A stretch of 39,222 nucleotides of DNA from an uncultured Geobacteraceae bacterium (GTDB lineage Bacteria; Desulfobacterota; Desulfuromonadia; Geobacterales; CAIOGM01), in assembly GCA_903902345.1 (NCBI GenBank), contig CAIUUR010000359.1:1-39222 (forward strand), given 5' to 3'. Under the pieces are notes generated by a model. That model ran no database searches. It was given only the letters and a program-made list of their open reading frames with translations, and was not told the DNA's origin. This document shows, piece after piece, positions 26,929 to 33,711 of the stretch (positions within the stretch are counted from its first letter, which is position 1; every line of letters begins with the position of its first letter). The translations under genes and the position numbers were made by a program.

Positions 26929-27126
26929 TCAGGATTTTCCCACGGCGAGATTCAACTCCTCCAGGAGTTTCTCCACATCGATATGGTGAACCCCTGCACC
27001 GTGCTCCAGTTCCTCAAAATCGGCTATCTGGCATTCGGGGCAGTCGAGGTGGTAGTTCGTAAAGACCTGCACCGTTTCCGGATGTTGCCGGATGATCTCG
27101 CCGATATGCATTTCCTTGGTTATCAT
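26929..27126 (-). CDS. DUF1858 domain protein
   Basis: This 65-residue protein is one DUF1858 domain: MITKEMHIGEIIRQHPETVQVFTNYHLDCPECQIADFEELEHGAGVHHIDVEKLLEELN. The CPEC pair and the DUF1858 fold are shared with the N-terminus of ScdA/YtfE-type and hybrid-cluster-associated proteins in anaerobes. Its function is unproven; redox or metal sensing is a guess from the family. ATG 27126 is chosen for the GGGAGAG 5 nt upstream. It lies 92 nt from the aminotransferase gene, across a hairpin repeat. Confidence 0.88.
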   Translation of the reverse strand: MITKEMHIGEIIRQHPETVQVFTNYHLDCPECQIADFEELEHGAGVHHIDVEKLLEELNLAVGKS

Positions 27127-27142
27127 GGATTCTCTCCCCAAA

Positions 27143-27206
27143 AACAGGTTAAGGTTGAGGTCGAGAAAACCAGTTTCCTCTACCTCAACCTTAACCTTAA
27201 CCTGTT
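27143..27206. repeat. Inverted GGTTAA/GGTTGA repeat, hairpin between genes
   Basis: The left arm AACAGGTTAAGGTTGAGGT (27143-27161) pairs with the right arm 27182-27206, which repeats TTAACC once more. The units GGTT+2-3 nt resemble the heptamers at 1826 and 28975. The border AAAAACAGGTT (27140-27150) recurs at 28969-28979. On the minus strand it lies between the aminotransferase and DUF1858 genes. It forms a long hairpin but has only a weak U-tract. Confidence 0.8.
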
Positions 27207-27218
27207 ATTTCCTGTTTC

Positions 27219-28418
27219 TTACTTAAGATTCTTGATTGCCTCTTCGATCCGATCGACACCCTTCTTGATCGTCTCCAGACTGATGGCGTAGGAAAGCCGG
27301 GCGTACCGGTCGTCGCCAAAGGCAATGCCGGGGACCAGCGCCACATTGGCATCTTCCAGCAGATACGCGGCAAGGTCCGATGAGTTTTCGATCTTTTTCC
27401 CCTTGGGTGTACTTTTACCATAGATCCCGGAAAAGTTGGGAAAAGCATAGAAAGCGCCGTTGGAACGGAAACAGGTGACGCCGGGAATAGCATTGAGACG
27501 ATCCACGATGTAAGTCCGACGCTTTTCGAACTCCGCCACCATGGGGGGAAGAGCTTCCTGGGAGCCGTTGAGAGCTTCCACTGAAGCCTTCTGAGCGATG
27601 GAGGTTGCGTTGGAGGTGGACTGGGACTGCATCTTTGTCATGGCCCCCATGATCTCCTTGGGACCACAGGCCCAACCAATCCGCCAACCGGTCATGGCAT
27701 AGGCCTTGGAGACACCGTTGACCACGATAGTCCTTGGCTTCAGTTCCGGCACGACCTGGGCGATATTGTAAAAGGTAATGCCATCATAGATGAGTTTTTC
27801 ATAGATGTCATCGGCAACGACCATGACGTGCGGATGTTTCAGAAGCACCTGTCCCAGGGCAATCAGCTCTTCTTTCAGGTAGGTAGAACCGGTGGGATTG
27901 CACGGAGAGTTGAGAATCAGATACCTGGTTCTGGGGGTGATGGCCTGCTCCAGTTGCTCCGGGGTAACCTTGAATCCGGTGACTTCATCGGTCATGATGA
28001 AGACCGGAGTTCCGCCGGCCAGGACAATCTGGTCGGGGTAGGAGACCCAGTACGGTCCGGGGATGATGACCTCGTCTCCCTCCTGGATGAGGGTTTGTGA
28101 AATATTGTACAGGGTATGCTTGGCGCCGCAGGCCACGGAGATCTCGTCACGACTATAGTCCAGGTCGTTGTCACGCTTCATCTTGGCGATGATGGCGTCC
28201 TTCAGGTCGTCGGCCCCACCCACGGGCATATACTTGGTGAAGCCACCATCGATGGCCTTCTTGCCGGCGGCCTTGATGTTTTCCGGGGTGTCAAAATCGG
28301 GCTCACCGGCGCCGAAGCCTACGATGTCTATTCCCTGAGCCTTGAGGGCCTTGGCCTTGGCATCGATGGAAAGGGTGGGCGAGGGCTGGATTTTGTTGAC
28401 ACGATCTGCGAGTTTCAT
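27219..28418 (-). CDS. aspC: Class I aminotransferase (aspartate aminotransferase type)
   Basis: This is a PLP-dependent aminotransferase of 399 residues. It has the Iγ-type N-terminus (MKLADRVNKIQPSPTLSIDAKAKALKAQGIDIVGFGAGEPDFDTPENI), the PLP lysine in VNGVSKAYAMTGWRIGW (Lys238), YLILNSPCNPTGSTY, and an Arg near the C-terminus (ARLSYAIS). The closest type is the bacterial aspartate/prephenate aminotransferase. GGAGG lies 4 nt before ATG 28418. It is followed by the DUF1858 gene and preceded by coaD. The exact substrate cannot be fixed from sequence alone. Confidence 0.93.
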   Translation of the reverse strand: MKLADRVNKIQPSPTLSIDAKAKALKAQGIDIVGFGAGEPDFDTPENIKAAGKKAIDGGFTKYMPVGGADDLKDAIIAKMKRDNDLDYSRDEISVACGAKHTLYNISQTLIQEGDEVIIPGPYWVSYPDQIVLAGGTPVFIMTDEVTGFKVTPEQLEQAITPRTRYLILNSPCNPTGSTYLKEELIALGQVLLKHPHVMVVADDIYEKLIYDGITFYNIAQVVPELKPRTIVVNGVSKAYAMTGWRIGWACGPKEIMGAMTKMQSQSTSNATSIAQKASVEALNGSQEALPPMVAEFEKRRTYIVDRLNAIPGVTCFRSNGAFYAFPNFSGIYGKSTPKGKKIENSSDLAAYLLEDANVALVPGIAFGDDRYARLSYAISLETIKKGVDRIEEAIKNLK

Positions 28419-28471
28419 GCTTCCTCCATAATAGGTGTACTTGAGTTGTAGATACCGGATGAATTCAGGAA

Positions 28472-28957
28472 TTAACCTTTGTATTTTGCCACAAGAGCCT
28501 CTTTCACGGCGGGCGGCACAAAGCCGTCAATGGGACCGTTAAGGGAACCGACCTCCTTGACGATGGAAGAAGAGAGGTAACCGAAGGGAACCGAGGTCAT
28601 CATGAAGAGAGTCTCCACATCGGCGGCGATACTTCGATTCATTTGCGCGATCTGAAATTCATACTCGAAATCCGAGATGGCTCGCAATCCCCGGATGATA
28701 ACCGAAGCGTTGCAGGAACGAACATAGTCTACCAGAAGTCCGTCGAAGGTGTCAACTGTAGCCCGGGAGTTTGCCGACAACACCTCCCTGATGAGATCCA
28801 CCCGCTCTTCGATATTGAAGAGGGCATTTTTCATGGAATTGCGGGCTACGGCAATGATGACCCGGTCGAAGATCCTCAGTCCACGGTCGATGATGTCAAG
28901 GTGCCCGTAGGTTATGGGATCGAAGGAACCGGGATAAACTGCAACGGAACGGGGCAT
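28472..28957 (-). CDS. coaD: Pantetheine-phosphate adenylyltransferase
   Basis: This coenzyme A pathway enzyme makes dephospho-CoA from 4'-phosphopantetheine and ATP. The 161-residue protein starts PRSVAVYPGSFDPITYGHLDIIDRG, with the TYGH nucleotidyltransferase motif. It contains ISDFEYEFQIAQMNRSIA, TLFMMTSVPFGYLSSSIVKEV, and ends GFVPPAVKEALVAKYKG. AGGGAG lies 6 nt before ATG 28957. rsmD lies 42 nt upstream, the usual rsmD-coaD pairing. Confidence 0.97.
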   Translation of the reverse strand: MPRSVAVYPGSFDPITYGHLDIIDRGLRIFDRVIIAVARNSMKNALFNIEERVDLIREVLSANSRATVDTFDGLLVDYVRSCNASVIIRGLRAISDFEYEFQIAQMNRSIAADVETLFMMTSVPFGYLSSSIVKEVGSLNGPIDGFVPPAVKEALVAKYKG

Positions 28958-28974
28958 AAATCTCCCTAAAAACA

Positions 28975-29053
28975 GGTTCTAGGTTCGAGGTTCCAGGTTC
29001 TAGGTTCCAGGTTCTCGGTTCGGGATCTCAACCTTGAACTCTGAGCCTTGAAC
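28975..29053. repeat. Heptamer array GGTTCNN with inverted TTGAAC units
   Basis: There are seven units GGTTCTA, GGTTCGA, GGTTCCA, GGTTCTA, GGTTCCA, GGTTCTC and GGTTCGG (28975-29023). They are followed by oppositely oriented units CTTGAAC, CTTGAAC, GTTGAAC to about 29060. The array starts after AAAAACAGGTT and fills the coaD-rsmD gap. It also covers the last codons and stop codon of rsmD. Confidence 0.88.
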
Positions 29054-29605
29054 GTTGAACAGCGCGATGGTGGTGTCACCATATCGCCTCCGGTCACATT
29101 GTTGGAGAGTCCCGAAACTCTCGGCCAACTCCTCTCCTGTGGCAAACTCGGCAATCACCAGAGCACTGTCGTCCAGGAGTCGCGAATCGGCGAGGCGTCG
29201 CAGAAGTTGCGCCGTAAGTCCCTGGTGATAAGGTGGATCCAGAAAAACAAGCTGAAAACGTTCACCGCCCTCTTCCAACTCACCCAGCGCCGCCAGGGCT
29301 TCCCGGGCGAGCACCCTCCCCTTCCCGGCAAACCCTGTCAACTGGATATTTCGGGAAATAAGCTCTGCCGACTCCCGATGATTCTCTACGAAAAACGCCG
29401 AGCCGGCACCACGGCTTAACGCCTCGATACCCAGGGCGCCGGTACCGGCGCAGAGATCGAGGAGTTGTATCCCCTCCAGACTCCCTTCACGAGAGAGGAT
29501 GATACTGAAGAGCGCCTCCTTGACCCGGTCCGCCGTGGGACGAAGACGTCTACCCGGCGGAACCTCCAGCTTACGCCCCCGGGCAGAGCCGCTGATAACC
29601 CTCAC
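29000..29605 (-). CDS. rsmD: 16S rRNA (guanine-966-N2)-methyltransferase RsmD
   Basis: This SAM-dependent enzyme methylates G966 of 16S rRNA. The 201-residue protein starts MRVISGSARGRKLEVPPGRRLRPTADRVKEALFSII and has motif I LDLCAGTGALGIEALSRGA and the catalytic motif LVFLDPPYHQG. The start is GTG 29605, which overlaps the stop of the aldolase-like gene as GTGA. The last residues (NREPGT) and the TAG stop are encoded by the heptamer repeat array, so the C-terminus has probably been extended by repeat growth. Confidence 0.95.
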   Translation of the reverse strand: MRVISGSARGRKLEVPPGRRLRPTADRVKEALFSIILSREGSLEGIQLLDLCAGTGALGIEALSRGAGSAFFVENHRESAELISRNIQLTGFAGKGRVLAREALAALGELEEGGERFQLVFLDPPYHQGLTAQLLRRLADSRLLDDSALVIAEFATGEELAESFGTLQQCDRRRYGDTTIALFNVQGSEFKVEIPNREPGT

Positions 29606-30684
29606 CGCGTCGCACCCAGTCGCTGGGCCAACCGGGTCGCGCTCCCTTTGGCCCGAAACGCAGTAAGAAACTCACGCGCCTCTCGATAGGCCATCTCGTT
29701 AATAAGAGCGATATTCTCGTTGGGGATACTGTCGATTTCTTCCTTATAGACACCGGTGGCATGCTTGATGTCTCGACCGTTGGTGCGCGCCCACCGGCGC
29801 ATCTCATCCATCAGTTCAACCGGGAGTCCCGCATGGGCCACGTTCTGCCAGAGGGTGCCGATATTCCCCTTCCGTATCCCATACTCCGCCAGCCTCCCAA
29901 CGATCCGGAGAGGAGTCCCGGTGATCCCGTGCTGAACCAGGCCGGCCACACCGAACTCCCGCACAGTACGAAAGATCGCGCCGGTCAGATCAAGCTCGAT
30001 ACTGACGGCCTCCCCCTCCAGATAGTTACCCCTTTTGGAACCGTTATTGATGGAGAGAAGAAGCGGCCGGACATCCCGCTCAGCCAGACCGGTGAGGAAC
30101 GCTCTGGTCTCCTCCACAGAGGTAAGCGGAGCACTCTTTTCCCCCGCCTTTGGCTCACCCAACTCAACCTCCAGGCCGAACCCCTCCTCCCGGATCAGTA
30201 TCGCCAATCTTCGGACGATATCAATATTCTCCTCCATCTGGTTGAAAGACGCATCGATGGCAAAGGAGGTAAAACCCGCCGTCAGTTGCGCCTCCAGCAG
30301 CCTCTCCGCCTCGGCGAATTCGCGGGGCGTTGCATCATGGACCGTGAGATGATCGGCGTGGATCACAAAGGGACGGGTAAGGTTGAATCGCTGGGCATAG
30401 TCGATGACCGTACTGGCGAAAAGTTCCGGTGTCTGCCCGGTATAACCGCCGTCAAGCCCACCCTCAGTTTTGGTGAGCTCGAAAACAACAATGGCATCCA
30501 ACTCTTCGGCAGCCCGCATGATTCCGGGAATAACATGGTGAATCCGTGGGTTACACGCCATTATAATGGCGGGATCGTCCTGCAGGGACGAAAAGACATC
30601 GGCTCCGTTGAGGAGACAGACCTTCGAGGAACTCCCCAGCTTCTTCCTGATGCTGTCGGGTACCGCTGTCGTGAGTTCAAACAT
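29602..30684 (-). CDS. Class II aldolase-like protein (fructose-bisphosphate aldolase family)
   Basis: This 360-residue TIM-barrel protein resembles class II (zinc) aldolases. Candidate metal ligands are VIHADHLTV and VQHGITGTPLR; other barrel strands are VELGEPKAGEKSAPLTSVEETRAFL and LLSINNGSKRGNYLEG. It lacks the standard LHGGSG form and several family signatures, so it is a divergent member and may act on another ketose phosphate. AAAGG lies 8 nt before ATG 30684. The rsmD start overlaps its stop. It diverges from dgt, with a promoter between them. Confidence 0.75.
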   Translation of the reverse strand: MFELTTAVPDSIRKKLGSSSKVCLLNGADVFSSLQDDPAIIMACNPRIHHVIPGIMRAAEELDAIVVFELTKTEGGLDGGYTGQTPELFASTVIDYAQRFNLTRPFVIHADHLTVHDATPREFAEAERLLEAQLTAGFTSFAIDASFNQMEENIDIVRRLAILIREEGFGLEVELGEPKAGEKSAPLTSVEETRAFLTGLAERDVRPLLLSINNGSKRGNYLEGEAVSIELDLTGAIFRTVREFGVAGLVQHGITGTPLRIVGRLAEYGIRKGNIGTLWQNVAHAGLPVELMDEMRRWARTNGRDIKHATGVYKEEIDSIPNENIALINEMAYREAREFLTAFRAKGSATRLAQRLGATR

Positions 30685-30775
30685 GATGAGACCTTTGCAT
30701 AAAAGGAGTAAGTAACCGAAAAAACGTTCTGTCAGTTACCACGAAACCTTCTCCCCGTCAAGGAGTAGTTTGGTA

Positions 30776-30804
30776 TTGACACCCCGCCCTGGCCGGAGTT
30801 TAAT
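30776..30804 (+). promoter_or_regulatory. Sigma70-type promoter for dgt
   Basis: -35 TTGACA (30776-30781), 17-bp spacer, -10 TTTAAT (30799-30804). It reads toward dgt across a leader of about 90 nt that contains a palindromic repeat (30818-30842). Confidence 0.65.
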
Positions 30805-30817
30805 AGAGTCTCACCTA

Positions 30818-30842
30818 GTAGGGGCACGGCGCGCCGAGCCCC
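30818..30842. repeat. Palindromic repeat GTAGGGG...CCCC
   Basis: The arms GGGGCACGGC and GCCGAGCCCC pair except for one A-A mismatch, with loop GC. It has the GTAGGGG border of the 6386 and 6424 units read in the opposite direction. It is in the untranslated leader of dgt. Confidence 0.8.
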
Positions 30843-30898
30843 GGGAGAGTACGTCTTACGAACTTCCTTGGTCCGTGATGACAAAAGGAGCTTTGTTC

Positions 30899-32029
30899 AT
30901 GGAACGCCCCGACCTGGCCGGCTACGCGGCCCTGAGCGCCGCATCTCGCGGCCGCAAACACCCGGAAGAGTTGCGCGATGGTCGACCCGCCTTCGAGCGG
31001 GATCGTGATAGGATCATCCACTGCGCCGCCTTCCGCCGCCTTGAATACAAGACCCAGGTCTTTGTGAACCACGAGGGAGACTATTACCGAACCCGCCTCA
31101 CCCACTCACTGGAGGTAGCCCAGATCGGCAAGGCCATCGCCCGCCAACTCCGTCTCAACGAAGAACTGACCGAGGCGCTGGCTCTCTCCCACGACCTGGG
31201 GCACACCCCCTTCGGTCACACCGGCGAAGACGTCCTGAACCGGCTCATGTTCGATCACGGTGGCTTCGAACACAATTTGCAGAGTCTGCGGGTTGTGGAC
31301 GAACTGGAAGAACGGTACCCGGACTTCAACGGGCTCAACCTCTCCTGGGAGGTCCGGGAAGGGATCGTCAAGCACTCCTCTCCCTATGACCGTCCCCTGG
31401 GAATCATTGCCGAGTTCCTCCCCGGCATCGTCCCCACCGTGGAAGCCCAGATCATCAACTATGCCGATGAGATCGCCTATAATAATCACGATATCGACGA
31501 CGGGCTCAAGTCGGGATACATCACCCGCGACCAGCTTCGCGGAGTCGAACTCTGGCAAGAGGTCTGGCGCCGGGTCATGGCACGGCACCCGTCGCTGGAC
31601 CAGGAACGGGCGACCTATCAAACCATCAGCGCCCTCATCGGCTACCTGATCAGCGACCTGACCCTGACAACTGAACTGAATCTCAAGGAACAAGGGATCG
31701 CCACTCAGGATGATCTCCGCAGGATCAATCGCCAGGTGGTAGGGTTCAGCCCCGAAGTAGCCCGCAAAAATCGTGGGTTGAAGCTTTTTCTTCTGGAGAA
31801 CCTCTACCGACACTATAAGGTGGAACGGATGAGGGTCAAGGCCGAGCGCTGCCTCGCCCATCTCTTTGAGAGCTACATCCAGCACCCCACCCTTCTCCCC
31901 CGAAAGTATGGTCTGAAGATGGAAAATTTCGGTCGCGAGCGGGTGGTCTGCGACTACATCGCCGGAATGACCGACCGCTTCGCCCTGGACGAGTACAAGC
32001 GGCTCTTTGATCCCTACGAACGAGTCTAA
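30899..32029 (+). CDS. dgt: Deoxyguanosinetriphosphate triphosphohydrolase-like protein
   Basis: This HD-domain nucleotide hydrolase releases triphosphate from dNTPs. The 376-residue protein has the HD metal site TRLTHSLEVAQIGKAIARQL (His69) and ALSHDLGHTPFGHTGE (His98, Asp99). The Asp in NYADEIAYNNHDIDDG comes later. It matches the type 2 (dgt-like) subfamily in length and in RDRIIHCAAFRRLEYKTQVFVNHEGDYYRTR. ATG 30899 has AAAGGAG about 8 nt upstream, while the frame is open for 43 more codons without support. A promoter and a palindromic repeat precede it. Confidence 0.93.
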   Translation: MERPDLAGYAALSAASRGRKHPEELRDGRPAFERDRDRIIHCAAFRRLEYKTQVFVNHEGDYYRTRLTHSLEVAQIGKAIARQLRLNEELTEALALSHDLGHTPFGHTGEDVLNRLMFDHGGFEHNLQSLRVVDELEERYPDFNGLNLSWEVREGIVKHSSPYDRPLGIIAEFLPGIVPTVEAQIINYADEIAYNNHDIDDGLKSGYITRDQLRGVELWQEVWRRVMARHPSLDQERATYQTISALIGYLISDLTLTTELNLKEQGIATQDDLRRINRQVVGFSPEVARKNRGLKLFLLENLYRHYKVERMRVKAERCLAHLFESYIQHPTLLPRKYGLKMENFGRERVVCDYIAGMTDRFALDEYKRLFDPYERV

Positions 32030-32101
32030 CGGACGTCGACTCCCGAGTTCAACGTTTGCATTCGAGAATCAGGCGAGCAGACAACAGGTAAGGAGAATAG
32101 C

Positions 32102-32704
32102 ATGAAAAGAACAACAGCTTTAACAGGGCTTTGCATCCTGACCGCGGGACTCGTCTCTGCGCCCTGCTTGGCCGCTAATGTGGACATCGGCGTGAATATC
32201 AACATCGGAAACAGCCCGGTTCGGCAGTACGCCCCGCCGACGGTATATGTCCCGGCCCCGGTGAGGATCGACTCTCCCCCCATGTTCCTTGCCCCCCCAT
32301 CCCTGGGGCTATCCATCGCCGTCGGAGTCCCCTTCGATATGTTCATGGTGAGCGGCGCCTATTACCTCTACAAGGAAAATCAGTGGTACTCCGGCCCACA
32401 GTACAGCGGTCCCTGGAGAATGGTCGCCTACGGGAAACTTCCCCACCAGCTCCGCAAGCATAACATCGAAAAATACCGCCAGGTTCGGGATCGGGAGTAT
32501 CAGTCATACAACCGGGATCGCGACCACTACCGAGGCCGGTATTATCAGGCAGAGCACGAAGGTGGCGACCGGCATCGTGAGAAGGGCGGCAGGGGTGAGC
32601 ACTCCGGCAGGAACGAGGGGCGCGGTGATCGGGAGGGGAGAGGCGAAGGAGAACGCCACGGCGAAGGTCGCGGAAATGGTGAAGGAGATGGCAAACGGCA
32701 CTAA
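32102..32704 (+). CDS. Exported Gly/Arg/His-rich protein of unknown function
   Basis: This 200-residue protein has a signal peptide (MKRTTALTGLCILTAGLVSAPCLA). A short beta-like, proline-rich part follows (RQYAPPTVYVPAPVRIDSPPMF), then an ordered segment with several aromatic residues (VSGAYYLYKENQWYSGPQYSGPWRMVAYGKLPHQLRKHNIEKYRQVRDREYQSY). The last 60 or so residues are low-complexity and rich in Arg, Gly, Glu and His. The aromatic segment recalls YXWYXW-type envelope proteins. AAGGAGA lies 5 nt before the ATG. It is 72 nt after dgt, so it could share its transcript. The function is not known. Confidence 0.8.
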   Translation: MKRTTALTGLCILTAGLVSAPCLAANVDIGVNINIGNSPVRQYAPPTVYVPAPVRIDSPPMFLAPPSLGLSIAVGVPFDMFMVSGAYYLYKENQWYSGPQYSGPWRMVAYGKLPHQLRKHNIEKYRQVRDREYQSYNRDRDHYRGRYYQAEHEGGDRHREKGGRGEHSGRNEGRGDREGRGEGERHGEGRGNGEGDGKRH

Positions 32705-32725
32705 AAACACGGGATATATGGCGGC

Positions 32726-32750
32726 CACCCCGGAGATCGGCTCCGGGGTG
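32726..32750. repeat. GC-rich hairpin between convergent genes
   Basis: The arms CACCCCGGAG (32726-32735) and CTCCGGGGTG (32741-32750) form a perfect 10-bp stem with a 5-nt loop. On plus it is followed by AAAAA, not T, and on minus there is no U-tract. It may still stop or stabilise the convergent transcripts ending here, but it is not a textbook terminator. Confidence 0.55.
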
Positions 32751-32817
32751 AAAAACCAGCGACAGCACCCTGTTTTCACCGCCGAAATGCCACCTCACCA
32801 TTTCTCATGGCAGCACT

Positions 32818-33150
32818 CTATACCACCTTGGCCCTTGCCCCTTTCACCTTTTCCTTTACCTGTATCGGCAGTTCCAGCTTCGGCTCGGTGGCGGCACGGT
32901 AAAGGAGGATAGTCCGTCCAAGGATCTGAGCCACCTCAGCCTCGCAACCCACCGCAAGGATCTGCGCCACATCGTTACGGTCCAAAAGACAACTCTCCAG
33001 AATTTTCACCTTGATGATCTCATGGGCCGACAGAGCCTCAGATGTCTCTCTGAGCAGCGCATCACTCACCTCCCCCTTCCCCACCGTCACCACCGGGCTG
33101 AGCCCGTGTCCGATCCCCCGCAGGAACCGCTTCTGTTTTCCCGTCAGCAT
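32818..33150 (-). CDS. yhbY: YhbY family RNA-binding protein (CRM domain)
   Basis: This 110-residue single-domain protein of the CRS1/YhbY type is associated with pre-50S ribosomal particles. It starts MLTGKQKRFLRGIGHGLSPVVTVGKGEVSDALLRETSEALSAHEIIKVKI, with the GxxG-like loop (GKGE) and a basic N-terminus. The tail VKEKVKGARAKVV is a lysine-rich extension. GAGGAG lies 6 nt before ATG 33150. It is convergent with the Gly/Arg/His-rich gene and has a long AT-rich region upstream. Confidence 0.95.
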   Translation of the reverse strand: MLTGKQKRFLRGIGHGLSPVVTVGKGEVSDALLRETSEALSAHEIIKVKILESCLLDRNDVAQILAVGCEAEVAQILGRTILLYRAATEPKLELPIQVKEKVKGARAKVV

Positions 33151-33487
33151 GTATCTCCTCGCTTGACTCCAAAGTTACGAACGCAACACAAACGTTCTAC
33201 AAACTTTGTACCATAATTCAACAAAAAGAGCGTATGAAAAGAGGTATCGGAACAGATACTAGTCGATATCTCGGGACATCGCGCCTACCATTGGATGCGA
33301 CAAACCGAGGCTAACTATTGTCACAACTCACCCCAGTTAATTCTTTTTATTAAATATTTTCCGCAATAAAAGTTGTTGACATAAAAGATAGAGTATTCTA
33401 GCTTCAGGATCGCACACACCACCAAGGCTCTGAAATTTATCACTAGAGATCTCACAGTAAAAAGCTCTTTTATTTTTTTGTATACAC

Positions 33488-33493
33488 TATAAT
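33488..33493 (+). promoter_or_regulatory. Possible -10 element for the giant secreted protein gene
   Basis: Perfect TATAAT, but the region 17 bp upstream (CTCTTT) does not match a -35. The resulting leader would be about 210 nt. TTGACA at 33376-33381 with TAGCTT 17 bp on is the alternative, with a leader of about 305 nt. Confidence 0.35.
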
Positions 33494-33627
33494 ATACCGG
33501 TTTATCGCTGCTATTTATCTGCTGCTTCATTTTGTATCTTTATTGTTTGCTTCACGATATTATCTATGATAACGTGTTTTTAAATATCCGTATACGGTAT
33601 CCACCTCAAACCGGAATCAGACGAAAC

Positions 33628-33691
33628 GGGGGCACAGGCAACTTCCCGGGTAAGACTGAAGAGATAAAAGAGACGTTGTCAACGGGCCCCC
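33628..33691 (+). promoter_or_regulatory. Structured leader hairpin before the giant secreted protein gene
   Basis: The outer stem GGGGGC (33628-33633) pairs with GCCCCC (33686-33691). The inner stem GGCAAC (33637-33642) pairs with GTTGTC (33675-33680, one G-U pair). The structure ends 10 nt before the AAGGAG and 20 nt before the start codon, so it could affect translation. It begins GCACAGGCAA, recalling the first part of the c-di-GMP-I riboswitch, but the rest of that consensus is absent. Confidence 0.35.
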
Positions 33692-33711
33692 TGGCCCAGA
33701 AGGAGTTTTTC

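Larger units (their letters stand above)
33151..33711. other. Intergenic region and leader of the giant secreted protein gene
   Basis: This 561-bp region is AT-rich in 33330-33600, in contrast to its G+C-rich neighbours. It has possible plus-strand promoters: TTGACA (33376-33381) with a weak TAGCTT 17 bp on, and a perfect -10 TATAAT (33488-33493) with a poor -35. The last 90 nt hold a long-range hairpin (33628-33691). A 69-codon minus frame (33530-33321) is not supported. Nothing else recognisable is present. Confidence 0.6.

Noticed and set aside
33321-33530. 69-codon frame on minus in the AT-rich region before the giant secreted protein gene
   Set aside because: AT-rich composition unlike neighbouring genes, no ribosome binding site, and it covers candidate promoters for the gene on the opposite strand.
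33620-33700. c-di-GMP-I (GEMM) riboswitch
   Set aside because: Only the first part GCACAGGCAA resembles it; the GACGCAAAGCC segment and second stem are missing.
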